Positions 1 through 6,074 of a stretch of 7,896 nt of DNA are shown piece after piece; the stretch's first letter is position 1, and every line of letters starts with the position of its first letter. The notes beneath the pieces were generated by a model. The model did not search any database. It had not been told where the DNA came from and saw only the letters and a program-made list of their open reading frames with translations. Both the position numbers and the translations under genes were made by a program. The stretch is taken from the NCBI GenBank assembly GCA_900549155.1, contig URNF01000101.1, positions 1 to 7,896 on the forward strand, read 5' to 3'. The stretch comes from an uncultured Oscillospiraceae bacterium. Its GTDB lineage: Bacteria; Bacillota; Clostridia; Oscillospirales; Acutalibacteraceae.

Positions 1-63
1 GGTGGAGCCATCGTCAACCAGGATGCACTCCCAGTCCGCCGGGCCGGCCTGCTCCACCACGCT
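1..63 (-). CDS. Possible fragment of a family 2 glycosyltransferase, cut by the window edge
   Basis: Read on the minus strand from 63 down to 1, the frame gives SVVEQAGPADWECILVDDGS followed by T. This is very close to the conserved N-terminal segment of GT-A fold family 2 glycosyltransferases, in which a 'SVxxQ' helix end is followed by 'dWExIlVDDGSTD'; the DD pair sits in the nucleotide-sugar binding site. The frame stays open back to an ATG at 163-165 with a weak AGGTG before it. However, the residues between that ATG and the motif lack the expected first beta strand and the 'PxYN' motif. The match starts only where the FeoB-like frame on the other strand stops making sense. I read this as a broken or chimeric fragment rather than an intact divergent gene. 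Confidence 0.4.
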
Positions 64-184
64 TTTGACCGTCAAAAAGGAAACGGGCAGCCTTTTCTGG
101 ACGCTGCTTGCCGCCCTGATTCCCACGGTTGTCGGCTGCCTTGCCTGCATGGCAGCAAACGGCATTTTTCACCTATTCCCATAA
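46..184 (+). CDS. feoB: C-terminal fragment of a probable ferrous iron transporter FeoB
   Basis: This is the last ~45 codons of a plus-strand reading frame ending at TAA 182-184. The visible protein starts CSTTLLTVKKETGS, follows with a tryptophan two residues on, and then a long hydrophobic helix ending in NGIFHLFP. The 'C-x-T-x-x-x-hydrophobic-K/R-K/R-E-T-x-S-x-x-W' pattern followed by a last membrane helix is what the end of the FeoB permease domain looks like in Clostridia. FeoB is the GTP-dependent inner-membrane Fe(II) importer. The frame stays open to position 2, but the residues encoded by 2-45 are polar and do not resemble FeoB, where a hydrophobic helix should lead into the cysteine. 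The fragment may therefore be joined to unrelated sequence around 45-60. The identification rests on a short stretch; another gate-type permease is possible. Confidence 0.55.
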
Positions 185-204
185 GGCATATTTTATGCTA
201 TACT
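176..204 (+). promoter_or_regulatory. Probable sigma-A promoter of the DUF3810 gene (extended -10)
   Basis: The -10 box TATACT (199-204) is preceded by TG at 196-197, giving the extended form TGnTATACT. A weak -35, TTCCCA (176-181, four of six consensus bases), lies 17 bases upstream. Transcription would begin near 211, leaving a leader of about 15 bases before the start codon at 226. The -35 overlaps the end of the upstream feoB-like frame. Confidence 0.6.
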
Positions 205-225
205 GAAAAAAAGCGAGGGATGTTT

Positions 226-1341
226 ATGAAGCAGAAAAAGAAAACGCCGACCCGGCGCAAATGGCTTTTTTGCCTTTTGCCCGCCGTTTTGGCGGCGGCA
301 CTGTATCTCCTGTTGCCGCATTTTCCGCGGTTTGCGGAATACGTATGGGTGCGCGGGGTATTTCGCGTCCTTTCCGTTCCCCTCACATGGCTTATGTCCC
401 TTTTCCCGTTTTCCGTGACGGAGCTGGTTGTTGTCGCGGGCATTCCCTCCCTTTTGGCACTCGCCGTCGTTTTCATTGTCCGCCTTGTGCGGCGCGCCGA
501 TCGGCGGCGTGTAGCGGAACGCGGGGCGCGGTTTGTCGTTTGGTGTCTTTCGCTTTTTCTGCTGCTTTTCATGATGATGGACGGCGGCAACTTCTCCCGC
601 CTGTCCACAGCGTCCCTTTTCGGGCTGAACGAAAAGACCTATGACGCCGCCTTTTTGCAGGCGGTGACGGCGGATCTCGCCCAAAGGACAAACGCCGCGC
701 GCGCACAGGTCGCCGAGGATGCCGACGGCTGCATGATACTGTCGGCAAGCAAGGGCGCCACCCTGCGGGCAGCGGACGATTGCTATAAAAACCTGCGGGA
801 GCGTTATCCTTTCCTTGTAAGCGGCGTGTGGCGGGTGAAGTCGGTCGCGTTGTCGCACCAGTGGTCCTATACCGGCTATACCGGTGTCTATTGTCCCTGG
901 CTTTCGGAAGTGAGCATCAACACCGACACGCCCGTCAGCGAATGGGGGCACACCGCCGCGCACGAGATTGCCCACACCATGGGCTTTGCCAGAGAGGATG
1001 CCTGCAACTTTGTGGCATATCTTGCCTGTGTCACCTCCGACAACCCCGACTTTGTCTATTCCGGCTATCTTGCGGCGTTCACCTATTGTGCCAACGCCCT
1101 TTATGACTACGACAGGGACGCCTATCGCACCGTTTTCCTCACCCTGTCCGACGGCGTGCGCCGCGATCTGAAGCAGCGCAGCAGCTATTGGAAGCAGTTT
1201 TCGGGGCAGGTCATGGACAGCTCACAGAGCTTCAACGACGCCTTCATCAAGGCAAACGGCGTGGAAAGCGGCATCCTCAGCTATGACGAGGCGGTCTCGC
1301 TCATTTTGCAATACTACGACACAAATGAAATTTTGGCATAA
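226..1341 (+). CDS. DUF3810 family membrane-anchored putative zinc metallopeptidase
   Basis: This is a 371-residue protein. The N-terminus is strongly basic (MKQKKKTPTRRK), followed by hydrophobic segments at about 13-30, 64-88 and 102-118, then a soluble domain. At 246-250 the soluble domain carries HEIAH, the HExxH zinc-peptidase signature. E257, seven residues after the second histidine in AREDACN, is a likely third ligand. The stretch around 206-232 (SVALS...YTGVYCPWLSEVSINT) is typical of DUF3810, a family with peptidase-like motifs and no established substrate. I chose the ATG at 226 because GAGGG (215-219) lies six bases before it; the in-frame ATG at 220 abuts that site and would add only two residues. 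The gene has its own promoter and ends at a shared terminator. The topology suggests a catalytic domain on the outer face, which is inference. Confidence 0.85.
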   Translation: MKQKKKTPTRRKWLFCLLPAVLAAALYLLLPHFPRFAEYVWVRGVFRVLSVPLTWLMSLFPFSVTELVVVAGIPSLLALAVVFIVRLVRRADRRRVAERGARFVVWCLSLFLLLFMMMDGGNFSRLSTASLFGLNEKTYDAAFLQAVTADLAQRTNAARAQVAEDADGCMILSASKGATLRAADDCYKNLRERYPFLVSGVWRVKSVALSHQWSYTGYTGVYCPWLSEVSINTDTPVSEWGHTAAHEIAHTMGFAREDACNFVAYLACVTSDNPDFVYSGYLAAFTYCANALYDYDRDAYRTVFLTLSDGVRRDLKQRSSYWKQFSGQVMDSSQSFNDAFIKANGVESGILSYDEAVSLILQYYDTNEILA

Positions 1342-1373
1342 AAAAGAGGAGCGCAAATGCGCTCCTCTTTTTT
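1341..1373. terminator. Bidirectional intrinsic terminator between convergent genes
   Basis: A perfect 10-bp stem pairs GAGGAGCGCA (1346-1355) with TGCGCTCCTC (1358-1367), with two to four loop bases. It is flanked by five A's (1341-1345) and six T's (1368-1373), so a U-tract follows the hairpin on either strand. It starts in the stop codon of the DUF3810 gene and ends seven bases before the stop of the ATPase gene (1380), so it can serve both transcripts. Confidence 0.93.
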
Positions 1374-1379
1374 GCCATC

Positions 1380-2120
1380 TCATCTCGCCAAAAAACGGGA
1401 CAAAAATTCTTTTGTTTTCGGGTTTTTGGGGTTCTCGAAAATGTCGCGCGGTGCGCCCTCTTCGCAAATGACGCCGTCCGCCATGAACACCACATTGGTG
1501 GACACATCGCGCGCAAACGCCATCTCGTGCGTCACCACGATCATGGTGAGTCCCTCGGCGGCAAGGTTGCGCATGACATCCAGCACCTCGCCGACCATCT
1601 GCGGGTCAAGCGCCGAGGTCGGCTCGTCAAAGAGCAGTACCTCAGGCTCCATCGCCAGTGCGCGTGCGATCGCTACGCGCTGCTTCTGACCGCCGGAAAG
1701 CTGGGCGGGCTTTGCGTTGATATACGGCTCCATGCCCACCTTGCGGAGATAGTTCATCGCGATCTCCTCCGCCGCCTTGCGGTCGCGTTTCAAGACCGAC
1801 ACCTGACCGGTGACGCAGTTTTGCAGCGCGGTCATGTTGTTGAAGAGATTGAAGCTCTGAAACACCATGCCCACCTGCGTGCGGTACTGTGACAGCTTGA
1901 AATCGTCCGCCATAATGTTTTTGCCGTGGAACAGCACCTGTCCGCCCGTCGGCGTTTCCAGAAGATTGATGCAGCGCAGCATCGTGCTTTTGCCCGAACC
2001 GGACGCGCCGATGATACTCAGCACCTCGCCCTTTTCCACAGAAAGGTTGATGCCGCGCAGCACGGCGTTTTCGCCGAACTGCTTCTCAAGACCGATCAGT
2101 TCAATTACCTTTTCCGCCAT
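1380..2120 (-). CDS. Amino acid ABC transporter ATP-binding protein (predicted lysine importer)
   Basis: This 246-residue ATPase energises the importer from the cytoplasmic face. All catalytic motifs are present in order: Walker A GASGSGKST (38-46), Q-loop glutamine Q88 in VFQSFNLF, signature LSGGQ (141-145), Walker B VLLFDE (161-166), D-loop SALD (169-172) and switch histidine H198 in VVTHEM. Length and motif spacing are those of the GlnQ/HisP polar amino acid group. The start is fixed by AGGAGG (2129-2134), eight bases before the ATG. That site lies inside the end of the permease gene, whose stop is only three bases upstream, so translation is probably coupled. It is the last gene of the riboswitch-controlled operon. 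The similarity alone cannot tell which amino acid is moved; lysine is inferred from the leader. Confidence 0.95.
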   Translation of the reverse strand: MAEKVIELIGLEKQFGENAVLRGINLSVEKGEVLSIIGASGSGKSTMLRCINLLETPTGGQVLFHGKNIMADDFKLSQYRTQVGMVFQSFNLFNNMTALQNCVTGQVSVLKRDRKAAEEIAMNYLRKVGMEPYINAKPAQLSGGQKQRVAIARALAMEPEVLLFDEPTSALDPQMVGEVLDVMRNLAAEGLTMIVVTHEMAFARDVSTNVVFMADGVICEEGAPRDIFENPKNPKTKEFLSRFLAR

Positions 2121-2123
2121 GCC

Positions 2124-2888
2124 TCAGCCCTCCTTTTGCACATGGATCTCGGCGTCCGAAGCGCTTTGCGAGCCGAAGATGGTATAGCTGTTCTTGCCGT
2201 CCAACCGCTTCTCGATATACCGCAAGATCCGCGTCACGGTGAAGGTCAGAATGAAATACAGCACACACACCACAAGATAGGTCTGGAAGGTCTGGAAATT
2301 CTGACGCTTGATGACGCCCGCGAAATAGTAAAGCTCGGTGACACCGATGACATTCAAAACCGAGGTATCCTTGATGTTGATGACAAACTCGTTGCTGACC
2401 GACGGCAGAATGTTGCGCATCACCTGCGGCAGCACCACCTTGATCATGGTCTGCGCATGGCTCATGCCGATGGACATAGCGCCCTCAAACTGACCGCGGT
2501 CGATGGAAATGATACCGCCGCGCACGATCTCCGCCATATAGGCGCCGGTGTTGATGGAAACGATCAGAATACCCGACGGAATGAGCGGCAGCGTTTTGCC
2601 GCCGGTCGCAAAGGCATAGCCCCAATAGATGACCATGGACTGTACCATCATCGGCGTGCCGCGAAAGATCTCCACATACACAGCGATGATGCCGTTGAGG
2701 ATGCGGTGCAGCACGCGCGGCACAGCGCGCTTGGAAAGCGGCGCCGTGCGCACCATGCCGGTCAAAAGACCGATGAGCAGACCCACGACCGTGCCGACAA
2801 GCGCAATGAGCATCGTGTTGCCGACACCGGACAAAAGCTGCGGATAATATTTTGCAAATATCTGTGCAACGTCATTCAAAAAACTCAT
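2124..2888 (-). CDS. Amino acid ABC transporter permease, HisM/GlnP type (predicted lysine importer)
   Basis: This 254-residue membrane protein forms the transport channel, probably as a homodimer because it is the only permease in the operon. Hydrophobic segments lie at about 24-46, 66-72, 82-94, 104-118 and 202-220. The family segment EIFRGTP is at 73-79. The EAA loop that docks on the ATPase is at about 135-154 (EGAMSIGMSHAQTMIKVVLP), with the usual conserved glycine at 141. The last ~25 residues after the final helix (from about 230) are polar and longer than in many relatives. GAGGAAA (2891-2897) precedes the ATG closely. The gene starts 24 bases after the binding protein stop and ends three bases before the ATPase start, consistent with a single transcript. 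Confidence 0.94.
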   Translation of the reverse strand: MSFLNDVAQIFAKYYPQLLSGVGNTMLIALVGTVVGLLIGLLTGMVRTAPLSKRAVPRVLHRILNGIIAVYVEIFRGTPMMVQSMVIYWGYAFATGGKTLPLIPSGILIVSINTGAYMAEIVRGGIISIDRGQFEGAMSIGMSHAQTMIKVVLPQVMRNILPSVSNEFVINIKDTSVLNVIGVTELYYFAGVIKRQNFQTFQTYLVVCVLYFILTFTVTRILRYIEKRLDGKNSYTIFGSQSASDAEIHVQKEG

Positions 2889-2912
2889 AATTTCCTCGCA
2901 TATCCGCGATCA

Positions 2913-3794
2913 TTACTTCTTGATGATCACGACAAGATTGGACTCATAATAGGTATCGGTGAAATCGATCTCCTTTGCACGCTCCGCCGTCGGGCTCATG
3001 CCGGCAACGATCGCATCGATGGCGCCGGACTGCACGGCAGGCAGCAGCGAATCCCACTCCAGCTGATAGATCTCGAGCTTCATGCCGAGCTTGTTGGCAA
3101 CATACTGTGCGATCTGCACGTCATAGCCGTTGGCATAAAGGCCGTCCTTGCCCTCGCCGGAGATCGGCACGGCGCCGAGCGTGTCGCCCGCGGTGTCGGT
3201 CCAGTTATACGGCTCATAGGCACACTCCATGCCGATCTTCAGAACGCCCTCGGTGGTGGCGGGAGCGGCACAGCTCACCGCAAAGGACTCCACCTTTTCG
3301 CCTGCCGCCAGCGACACGATCTGCTCCATAAGCTGTTCGCGCTGTTCGGTCGTGATGTCCGCGAGAACGGCGTTGATCTTGTCCTTCAGCGCCGAGCCCT
3401 TCTTCAGACCGACGGCAATGCCGACATCGGCAGCGGTCGCCTTAAAACCGGTGTCGTTATTCTTCAGATGGATATAATCGAGCTCGCTGTTGGTCTTGCA
3501 GACGGAAACAGCCGTCGGCTCCTCGGCGATATAGCCGTCGATCGAGCCGCTCTTCAGCGCGGTCAAAAGGTCAGAAAACTCCGGCAGTGTGCTCGACTGC
3601 ACATCCTCGATCTGCGCCAGCGCATCGGCGTGGAACGTGCCCGCCTGCGCGGCGATCTTCGCGCCCTTGAGGTCGGCAAGGCTTTTGGCGTTCTTGACAT
3701 CCACATTGGACGTGCTGCCGCCGCAGCCCGCGAACAGTGCCATGCACAGCACGGCAGCCAGGAAAACGGATACGATCTTTGTGCTTCTTCTCAT
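2913..3794 (-). CDS. Amino acid-binding lipoprotein with swapped lobes (circularly permuted SBP type 3)
   Basis: This 293-residue extracellular binding protein belongs to the lysine-regulated importer. Residues 1-24 form a lipoprotein signal: MRRSTK, a hydrophobic core, then LFAGC with C24 as the lipidation site. Immediately after comes what is normally the second half of the family: SLADLKGAKIAAQAGTF (38-54), GSIDGYIAEEPTA (83-95), IAVGLKKGSALKDKIN (126-141) and the closing helix (to about 166). A linker (167-183) leads to what is normally the first half: LKIGMECAYEPYNW (185-198), GYDVQIAQYVANKLG (223-237), AVQSGAIDAIVAGMSPTAER (253-272) and DFTDTYYESNLVVIIKK, where the protein stops. Ligand-binding positions of both lobes seem present (aromatic near Y193/Y196, R272, the QAGT loop, E91). 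AAGGGAG (3803-3809), eight bases before the ATG, fixes the start; the frame stays open to 3929, but that part is riboswitch RNA. The lobe order is very unusual, yet the gene seems intact. Confidence 0.92.
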   Translation of the reverse strand: MRRSTKIVSVFLAAVLCMALFAGCGGSTSNVDVKNAKSLADLKGAKIAAQAGTFHADALAQIEDVQSSTLPEFSDLLTALKSGSIDGYIAEEPTAVSVCKTNSELDYIHLKNNDTGFKATAADVGIAVGLKKGSALKDKINAVLADITTEQREQLMEQIVSLAAGEKVESFAVSCAAPATTEGVLKIGMECAYEPYNWTDTAGDTLGAVPISGEGKDGLYANGYDVQIAQYVANKLGMKLEIYQLEWDSLLPAVQSGAIDAIVAGMSPTAERAKEIDFTDTYYESNLVVIIKK

Positions 3795-3802
3795 GTGAAA
3801 GA

Positions 3803-3809
3803 CTCCCTT
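3803..3809 (-). promoter_or_regulatory. Ribosome binding site of the binding-protein gene
   Basis: On the minus strand AAGGGAG lies eight bases before the ATG at 3794. It decides the start: earlier in-frame ATGs up to 3929 lie inside the terminator and aptamer RNA. It sits beyond the terminator's U-tract, so control appears to be transcriptional rather than by hiding this site. Confidence 0.85.
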
Positions 3810-3814
3810 TTCGG

Positions 3815-3857
3815 AAAAATTATAAAGCCTGCGACCCGATGCGGTATCGCAGGCTTT
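3815..3857 (-). terminator. Riboswitch-controlled intrinsic terminator
   Basis: On the minus strand AAAGCCTGCGA (3857-3847) pairs perfectly with TCGCAGGCTTT (3834-3824), an 11-bp stem. The 12-base loop has a possible inner CCG/CGG pairing. A U-rich run, ATAATTTTT (3823-3815), follows. The hairpin lies after the lysine aptamer and before the binding-protein start, the usual place for a transcription-attenuating expression platform. Confidence 0.93.
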
Positions 3858-3901
3858 TATGAAAATCATCATAAAACATTGCCATTGATAGCTCTCCGCA
3901 T
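3839..3901 (-). promoter_or_regulatory. Predicted antiterminator of the lysine riboswitch
   Basis: ATGCGG (3901-3896) pairs with CCGCAT (3844-3839), and TATC (3890-3887) with GATA (3848-3845). This gives ten base pairs broken by a five-base bulge, AGAGC. The upstream strand is made of the 3' sides of aptamer helices P5 and P1, so it cannot form while the aptamer is folded. The downstream strand takes the terminator loop and the top two bases of its stem. An AU-rich 8-bp hairpin (3855-3876) would sit inside the antiterminator loop and uses the A's of the terminator stem, adding to the competition. The pairing was found by hand, without energy calculation. Confidence 0.75.
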
Positions 3902-4048
3902 GAAATGCGACAGTCTCACGCCTGTTCAACGTAAGCCCAGCAACCGTGCGGCGGCAACCGCAGGATCACTTCGGCGAAAGCGCCTTTCCCTCACAGCCGT
4001 TTGCCGTCGTGCGCTGTGAGCTACTCTTCACTTTCGCGACCTCTATCA
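3886..4048 (-). promoter_or_regulatory. Lysine riboswitch aptamer (L-box)
   Basis: This RNA element senses free lysine and controls the downstream importer genes. All conserved blocks of the L-box are readable on the minus strand: GATAGAGGTCGCG (4047-4035), AAGAGTA (4028-4022), GAAAGGCGCTTTCGCCGAAG (3988-3969), TTGAACAGG and ACTGTC in the P4 region, and GGAGAGCTATC at the 3' end (3897-3887). P1 pairs TGATAG (4048-4043) with CTATCA (3891-3886). A second stem pairs CTCACAGC (4020-4013) with GCTGTGAG (3997-3990). P5 is the small hairpin CGCAT/ATGCG (3909-3905 with 3901-3897). Size, about 163 bases, and order match the Bacillus subtilis lysC leader type. Confidence 0.96.
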
Positions 4049-4068
4049 GGTGCTTCTTTATGTCGTGT

Positions 4069-4097
4069 AGTATAAACCCTGTTTTGCGGTTTGTCAA
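4069..4097 (-). promoter_or_regulatory. Consensus sigma-A promoter of the lysine transport operon
   Basis: On the minus strand a perfect -35 TTGACA (4097-4092) is followed after exactly 17 bases by TATACT (4074-4069). Transcription would start near 4062, giving a leader of about 268 bases that contains the whole riboswitch. The -35 begins only 18 bases after the stop codon of the upstream glycosidase-like gene. Confidence 0.93.
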
Positions 4098-4115
4098 CAC
4101 TTTTTTGCAATTTTT

Positions 4116-6065
4116 TTATGCGAGCACCAGCGCACAGCATTGCCACCCGTGCAAAGCGGGCAGCGACACCGTCAGGCAGTCGCCGTTTTTGACAAACGGT
4201 ACAGCCGTCGGCTCCTCGCCGGGGCGCAGCAGCGTGACGGTCTCAGCATTTCCTTTCACGCAGACGTCGAACGCTTCCGACCGCATGGCGGAAACATTGA
4301 GCAGCAGCACCGACCGCACCGCGCCCTCTGCGTCCTTGCGCGGGACGACGGCGATCTGCTGCGGCGAGGCGACATATGCCGACACCCCGCCGTTTGCATA
4401 CGCGAGCGCCAGCCGCAGCCCCTCGCGCCGTGCAAAGGCAATTTCATCATCCTGTATCGTCGGCGAGGACACCGCCCACCTTGCTCCGCACGTTGTTTCC
4501 ACAACGGAAATGCCGTTGCCGACAACGGTACTGTCACTTCTGCAAAAGAGCGTCGAAAACGCCTTGACCGTGTCGCCTGCGGGAACGAAGCTTACGTCGA
4601 AATTGAGATACCGCCTTTTGAAATTGATGTTCTTTTCGAACACCGTCACCTCGCCGACGGACGAGCGGTGTTCCTTTGCCACTGCCGCGCAGGTGCAGCA
4701 AAGCCCGTCTGCAAGCTTCCTGTCAAAAAGGCGTTTGACCGTGTTCATGTCGGTGATGACCGTTTGGTGGAGCAGGAAATCCATGTCCTTTGCCGAAAGG
4801 TAAGGAACGGCTTTTTCGGTGAGGAGATAGCTCTCGCCCTTCGGTGCGGCATGAAACGGCAGCCCCAGCCGCATCAATGCAGCCCCCTCCCAAACGCAGG
4901 AATCGTTGAAATAGGGCTGCATATGCGCATCCATCTCCGCAAACAGAGAGTCGTCGGGCTGATACACCGCGATGCCCGCATTTTCCGTGCCGACGTTTGC
5001 CTTTGTGTAGGCTTCGAAAAAGTCCCTGTAGCGGGAAAGCTGCCCGAACTCCAGAGCGCGGAAGTCGAGACCTTCCAGATTTGTCATCAGCGTGACGGAC
5101 AGCTCGTTGCTGCCCATGGCGATATACAAAGCACCCTCGATGCAGGTGAATTCCGCCGATTTGCCATAGGCGGTGTGCGGCAGATTTTCGATCTCACACG
5201 ACAGGTTCTCCGCAAACGGCGCAATGCGCGCATTCATATAGTTGATCGTCAGTGCCTTTGTCAGCACCTCCTGCGGGTTATGATCGTTATAGAACCCGGC
5301 GCCCGCGCGAAACGACGGCACAAAGCCGCTTGCCGCTTTCATCGCCGCTAAGATCTCCTTTTGCGCCATGATGGGCAGCGGGGTCGCACCGCCGTTTTGC
5401 AGACAGGGAATCGCCTGCGGCGCTGCCTTTTTGAGCGCCGAAAACAGCTCGTGTGCAAATGCGCCGATCGTTTTCACCTGAAAGTCAATGTATGCCCTGC
5501 GCACGGCGATGTCGCCGATGAACGCTTTTTTGAACGATGCGCGATCATAGGCTTTGCCTGTCTGCCTACCGAACAGCGCGATACAGTGATCACAGAAGCA
5601 AAGCGCCCGCGACCGTCCCATCAGCCGCAAACGGATGTCGTCGTCGATCCATATTCTCGTCGGCTGAAAGCCCGCATAGATGGGCAATATTTCGCACCAA
5701 TATTGCCGAAACGCCGCATTGTTCCAGCAGAAAACACCCGCATCGCTTTCGCCGTCGATGTCGGCGATGCAGTCGAAGGCGTCCGGTGAAAACCCGCTCG
5801 GATAGTTATAAAGGGAGCTTGCGTGATGCCCGACGGTGCGGCTGATCTGCATGGACGCCGTGATGCCCGCATCCCGAAACGCCTGCGCCGCTGCCGCCAT
5901 CTGCCGGGCGTCCTCTTTTGCCTGCGAAAGGCTCGGGAGTCCATAGGACGTCGCCAGCCACACCTCGTCAAAGCACCCGTCGCTTGCCTTGATGGCTTTG
6001 ATCAGCTCTCTGATATACGCAGCATCCTTGTGATCGTTGCTGCCGAGCCGCAATGAAATGGTCAT
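4116..6065 (-). CDS. Putative TIM-barrel glycoside hydrolase with GATase-like and beta-sandwich C-terminal parts
   Basis: This 649-residue protein has no visible signal peptide, so it is probably cytoplasmic. The first ~350 residues look like an (alpha/beta)8 barrel with strand ends EVWLATSYG (34-42), ITASMQISR (68-76) and RIWIDDDIRLR (137-147). The last is followed by the cysteine cluster CFCDHC (156-161). The segment CEIENLPHTAYGKS (290-303) resembles the nucleophile region of GH42-like enzymes, so an acidic residue at 291 or 293 may be catalytic; this is inference. Residues ~361-460 (GIAVYQPDDS...) resemble the Rossmann-like domain that follows the barrel in GH42, and ~570-649 a small beta domain. 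I cannot name a family with certainty. AGGTG overlaps the stop of the upstream gene, and the ATG is nine bases after it, so the two are coupled in one operon. No terminator is visible after the TAA. Confidence 0.7.
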   Translation of the reverse strand: MTISLRLGSNDHKDAAYIRELIKAIKASDGCFDEVWLATSYGLPSLSQAKEDARQMAAAAQAFRDAGITASMQISRTVGHHASSLYNYPSGFSPDAFDCIADIDGESDAGVFCWNNAAFRQYWCEILPIYAGFQPTRIWIDDDIRLRLMGRSRALCFCDHCIALFGRQTGKAYDRASFKKAFIGDIAVRRAYIDFQVKTIGAFAHELFSALKKAAPQAIPCLQNGGATPLPIMAQKEILAAMKAASGFVPSFRAGAGFYNDHNPQEVLTKALTINYMNARIAPFAENLSCEIENLPHTAYGKSAEFTCIEGALYIAMGSNELSVTLMTNLEGLDFRALEFGQLSRYRDFFEAYTKANVGTENAGIAVYQPDDSLFAEMDAHMQPYFNDSCVWEGAALMRLGLPFHAAPKGESYLLTEKAVPYLSAKDMDFLLHQTVITDMNTVKRLFDRKLADGLCCTCAAVAKEHRSSVGEVTVFEKNINFKRRYLNFDVSFVPAGDTVKAFSTLFCRSDSTVVGNGISVVETTCGARWAVSSPTIQDDEIAFARREGLRLALAYANGGVSAYVASPQQIAVVPRKDAEGAVRSVLLLNVSAMRSEAFDVCVKGNAETVTLLRPGEEPTAVPFVKNGDCLTVSLPALHGWQCCALVLA

Positions 6066-6074
6066 GATGTCACC

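Noticed and set aside
186..198. The small inverted repeat GCATA-TTT-TATGC after the feoB-like stop as a terminator or operator
   Set aside because: The five-base AT-rich stem has no U-tract and overlaps the promoter. It is too weak to support either role.
193..975. A 260-codon open frame on the minus strand opposite the DUF3810 gene
   Set aside because: The plus-strand frame has HExxH, membrane segments, a promoter and a terminator; the opposite frame is low-complexity basic sequence.
3795..3929. A 45-residue N-terminal extension of the binding protein
   Set aside because: It would translate the riboswitch terminator and the 3' end of the aptamer. The ATG at 3794 has a good ribosome binding site and begins a perfect lipoprotein signal.
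1926..4019. A 697-codon open frame on the plus strand across the transporter operon
   Set aside because: It runs antisense to three well-supported genes and the riboswitch. It is rich in His, Arg and Ala with no recognisable motif, as expected for the complement of GC-rich coding sequence.
4140..5351. A 403-codon open frame on the plus strand inside the glycosidase-like gene
   Set aside because: It is antisense to a coherent 649-residue protein, is Arg/His rich, lacks a ribosome binding site and has no family resemblance.
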